Positions 62,278 to 64,000 of a stretch of 64,000 bases of DNA are shown piece by piece; within the stretch, counting starts at the first letter, position 1; the number at the start of each line of letters is the position of its first letter. Origin of the DNA: Liolophura sinensis (lineage: Eukaryota > Mollusca > Polyplacophora > Chitonida > Chitonidae); NCBI RefSeq assembly GCF_032854445.1, contig NC_088295.1:85726644-85790643 (forward strand), in the 5' to 3' direction. Position numbers and translations under genes: made by a program. The notes beneath the pieces are model-generated. The model saw nothing but the letters and a program-made list of their open reading frames with translations, had not been told where the DNA came from and searched no databases.

Positions 62278-64000
62278 GTAAGTGTACTACAGCTTTAATC
62301 GATAGTACAGGGTCAACTTCACCTGATAAGCCTAGTGCAAACTCTTTGTCACCTAATAACCAAAGAACACCCTCAATATCACCTGTTATGTGTAGTCCAG
62401 CCTCATCTTCACTCAGTAAGTATGAAATAGACTCATCACCGTCTAGTAAGCGTAGAACAGTTTAATTTTCACCTATTAGGCGTGGCAGAGCCTAATTATC
62501 ACCTATTAGGCGTGGTACAGCCTAATTATCACTTATTAAGCGTAGTACAGCCTAATAGTCATCGAATAGGCGTAGCAGAGAGTAGTAAGAGTGGTACAAC
62601 TTAATTCTAACCTGGTAAACGTAGTATCCTTATCATTCAGTACGTGTAATACAGCCTCATCATCCAGCATGTGTATTACAGCCCCATCACCCAGTAGGTG
62701 TAGACGTATTACAGCCTCGTTGTCTAGTAGCTGTAGCAGAGCCTGACCATCCAGTAAGTATACTACAACTCTGTTGTCCCGTATGTGTAGTGGAGCAGTA
62801 AGTTTAGTAGAGCCTGATCTTCCAGTATTTGTAGTGGAGCCTGACCATCCATTTAGTATACTGGCGCTTGATCATCCAGTAAGTGTAGTAGAGCCTGATC
62901 ATCCAATATGTGTAGTGGAGTCCGATCATTCGGTAAGGGTAGTGTAGCCTGACCATCCAGTAAGTGTACTGGAGCCTGATTATCCAGTAAGTGTAGTGGA
63001 GCCCTATCATTCAGTAAGTGTAGTCGTGCCTGATCATTTAATAAGTGTAGTGGAGCCTGATTATCCAGTAAGTGTAGTAAAGCCTGATCATCCAGTAAGT
63101 GTAGTGGAGACTGATCATCCAGTAAGTGTAGTGGCGTCTGATCATTCGGTAAGTGTACTGGAGCCTGATCATCCAGTAAGTGTGGTGGAGCCTGATCATC
63201 CAGTAAGTGTGGTGGAGCCTGATCATCCAGTAAGTGTAGTGGATTCTGATCATCCAGTAAGTGTACTGGAGCCTGATCATCCAGTAAGTTTAGTGGAGCC
63301 TGATCATCAGGGAGGTGTAGTGGAGCTAATCATCTAATAGGTGTAGTACAGCTACATCAGCCAGTAGATTTAGTACACCTCCATCATCCAGTAGGTTAAG
63401 TACAGCTTCATCATCCGGTAGGTGTAGTACAGCTTCATCATCCAGTAGGTGTAGTACAGCTTCATCATCCACTAAGGTGTAGTACAGCTTCGTCATCCTG
63501 TACGTGTAGTACAGCTTCGTCATCCTGTAGGTGTAGTACAGCTTCGTCATCCTGTAGGTGTAGTACAGCTTCGTCATCCTGTAGGTTTAGTACAGCTTCG
63601 TCATCCTGTACGTGTAGTGCAGCTTCGTCATCCTGTAGGTTTAATACAGCTTCGTCATCCTGTAGGTGTAGTACAGCTTCGTCATCCTGTAGGTGTAGTA
63701 CAGCTTCGTCATCCTGTAGGTGTAGTACAGCTTCATCATCCGGTAGGTGTAGTACAGCTTCATCATCCGGTAGGTGTAGTACAGCTTCATCATCCAGTAG
63801 GTGTAGTACAGCTTCATCATCCACTAAGGTGTAGTACAGCTTCGTCATCCTGTACGTGTAGTACAGCTTCGTCATCCTGTAGGTGTAGTACAGCTTCGTC
63901 ATCCTGTAGGTGTAGTACAGCTTCGTCATCCTGTAGGTTTAGTACAGCTTCGTCATCCTGTACGTGTAGTGCAGCTTCGTCATCCTGTAGGTTTAATACA
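62278..64000. repeat. ~27-bp minisatellite starting at the exon 8 donor, running off the window
   Basis: The first ~300 bp are diverged units with cagtaagtgtactacagcc-like cores. From about 62820 the unit is near ccagtaagtgtagtggagcc plus tgatcat (27 bp). From about 63360 it becomes catcctgtaggtgtagtaca plus gcttcgt. In the last part a block of 13 units repeats after 352 bp. The unit is a multiple of three, which creates long repetitive frames on both strands that are not genes. Confidence 0.95.

Noticed and set aside
62804-63929. Repetitive frames on both strands in the last 1.2 kb (Tyr-rich and Val/Pro-rich)
   Set aside because: The 27-bp unit is a multiple of three, so any frame without a stop repeats indefinitely. 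No unique coding sequence.

Overview
The window is animal nuclear DNA: AT-rich, with GT-AG introns, tRNA-derived SINEs, retroelement relics and long stretches of minisatellite. The commonest SINE has a tail reading gtataagtgaaatattcttg and (AAAT)n ends, a type I associate with molluscs and related lophotrochozoans. A STAND-type NTPase fused to ankyrin repeats and a mucin/CUB protein fit a marine lophotrochozoan, probably a mollusc. The species cannot be named from this sequence.

Layout. 1-11 kb is gene-poor, with microsatellites (TA at 3.1 kb, GACT at 5.2-5.7 kb), a possible MITE at 10.1 kb and SINE fragments. 11.6-13.9 kb holds two phase-compatible exons of an unrecognised cysteine-rich protein. 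19.5-22.2 kb (minus strand) holds a two-exon STAND NTPase-ankyrin gene whose first exon opens with an N-myristoylation-like motif. 25-34 kb is a minisatellite province of related units, interrupted by SINEs, a broken Gag/retropepsin element and, at its right edge, a LINE endonuclease fragment. 38-43.5 kb contains a possible transposase scrap and a decayed relative of the mucin/CUB gene (39.8-43.4 kb). 44.6-45.0 kb is another minisatellite. 47.5-52 kb carries SINEs, including one family nested in another.

53.2-64 kb (plus strand) is the best-resolved gene. It is a type II membrane protein with a short cytoplasmic tail, one transmembrane helix, a Thr/Ser/Pro mucin stalk, a CUB domain, a short mucin linker, a second CUB domain and a further Ser/Thr segment. 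Eight exons can be placed with consistent splice phases, and each CUB domain is split at the same phase-0 position.

The most unusual feature is in this gene. Two of its introns begin directly with a minisatellite whose repeat unit contains a copy of that intron's own 5' splice site: about 38 copies of a 62-64 bp unit after exon 3, and dozens of copies of a ~27 bp unit after exon 8, running off the window. A ~120 bp foldback lies just upstream of exon 8. I see no tRNA, rRNA, CRISPR or bacterial-type features. The gene models are read by eye and need transcript support.
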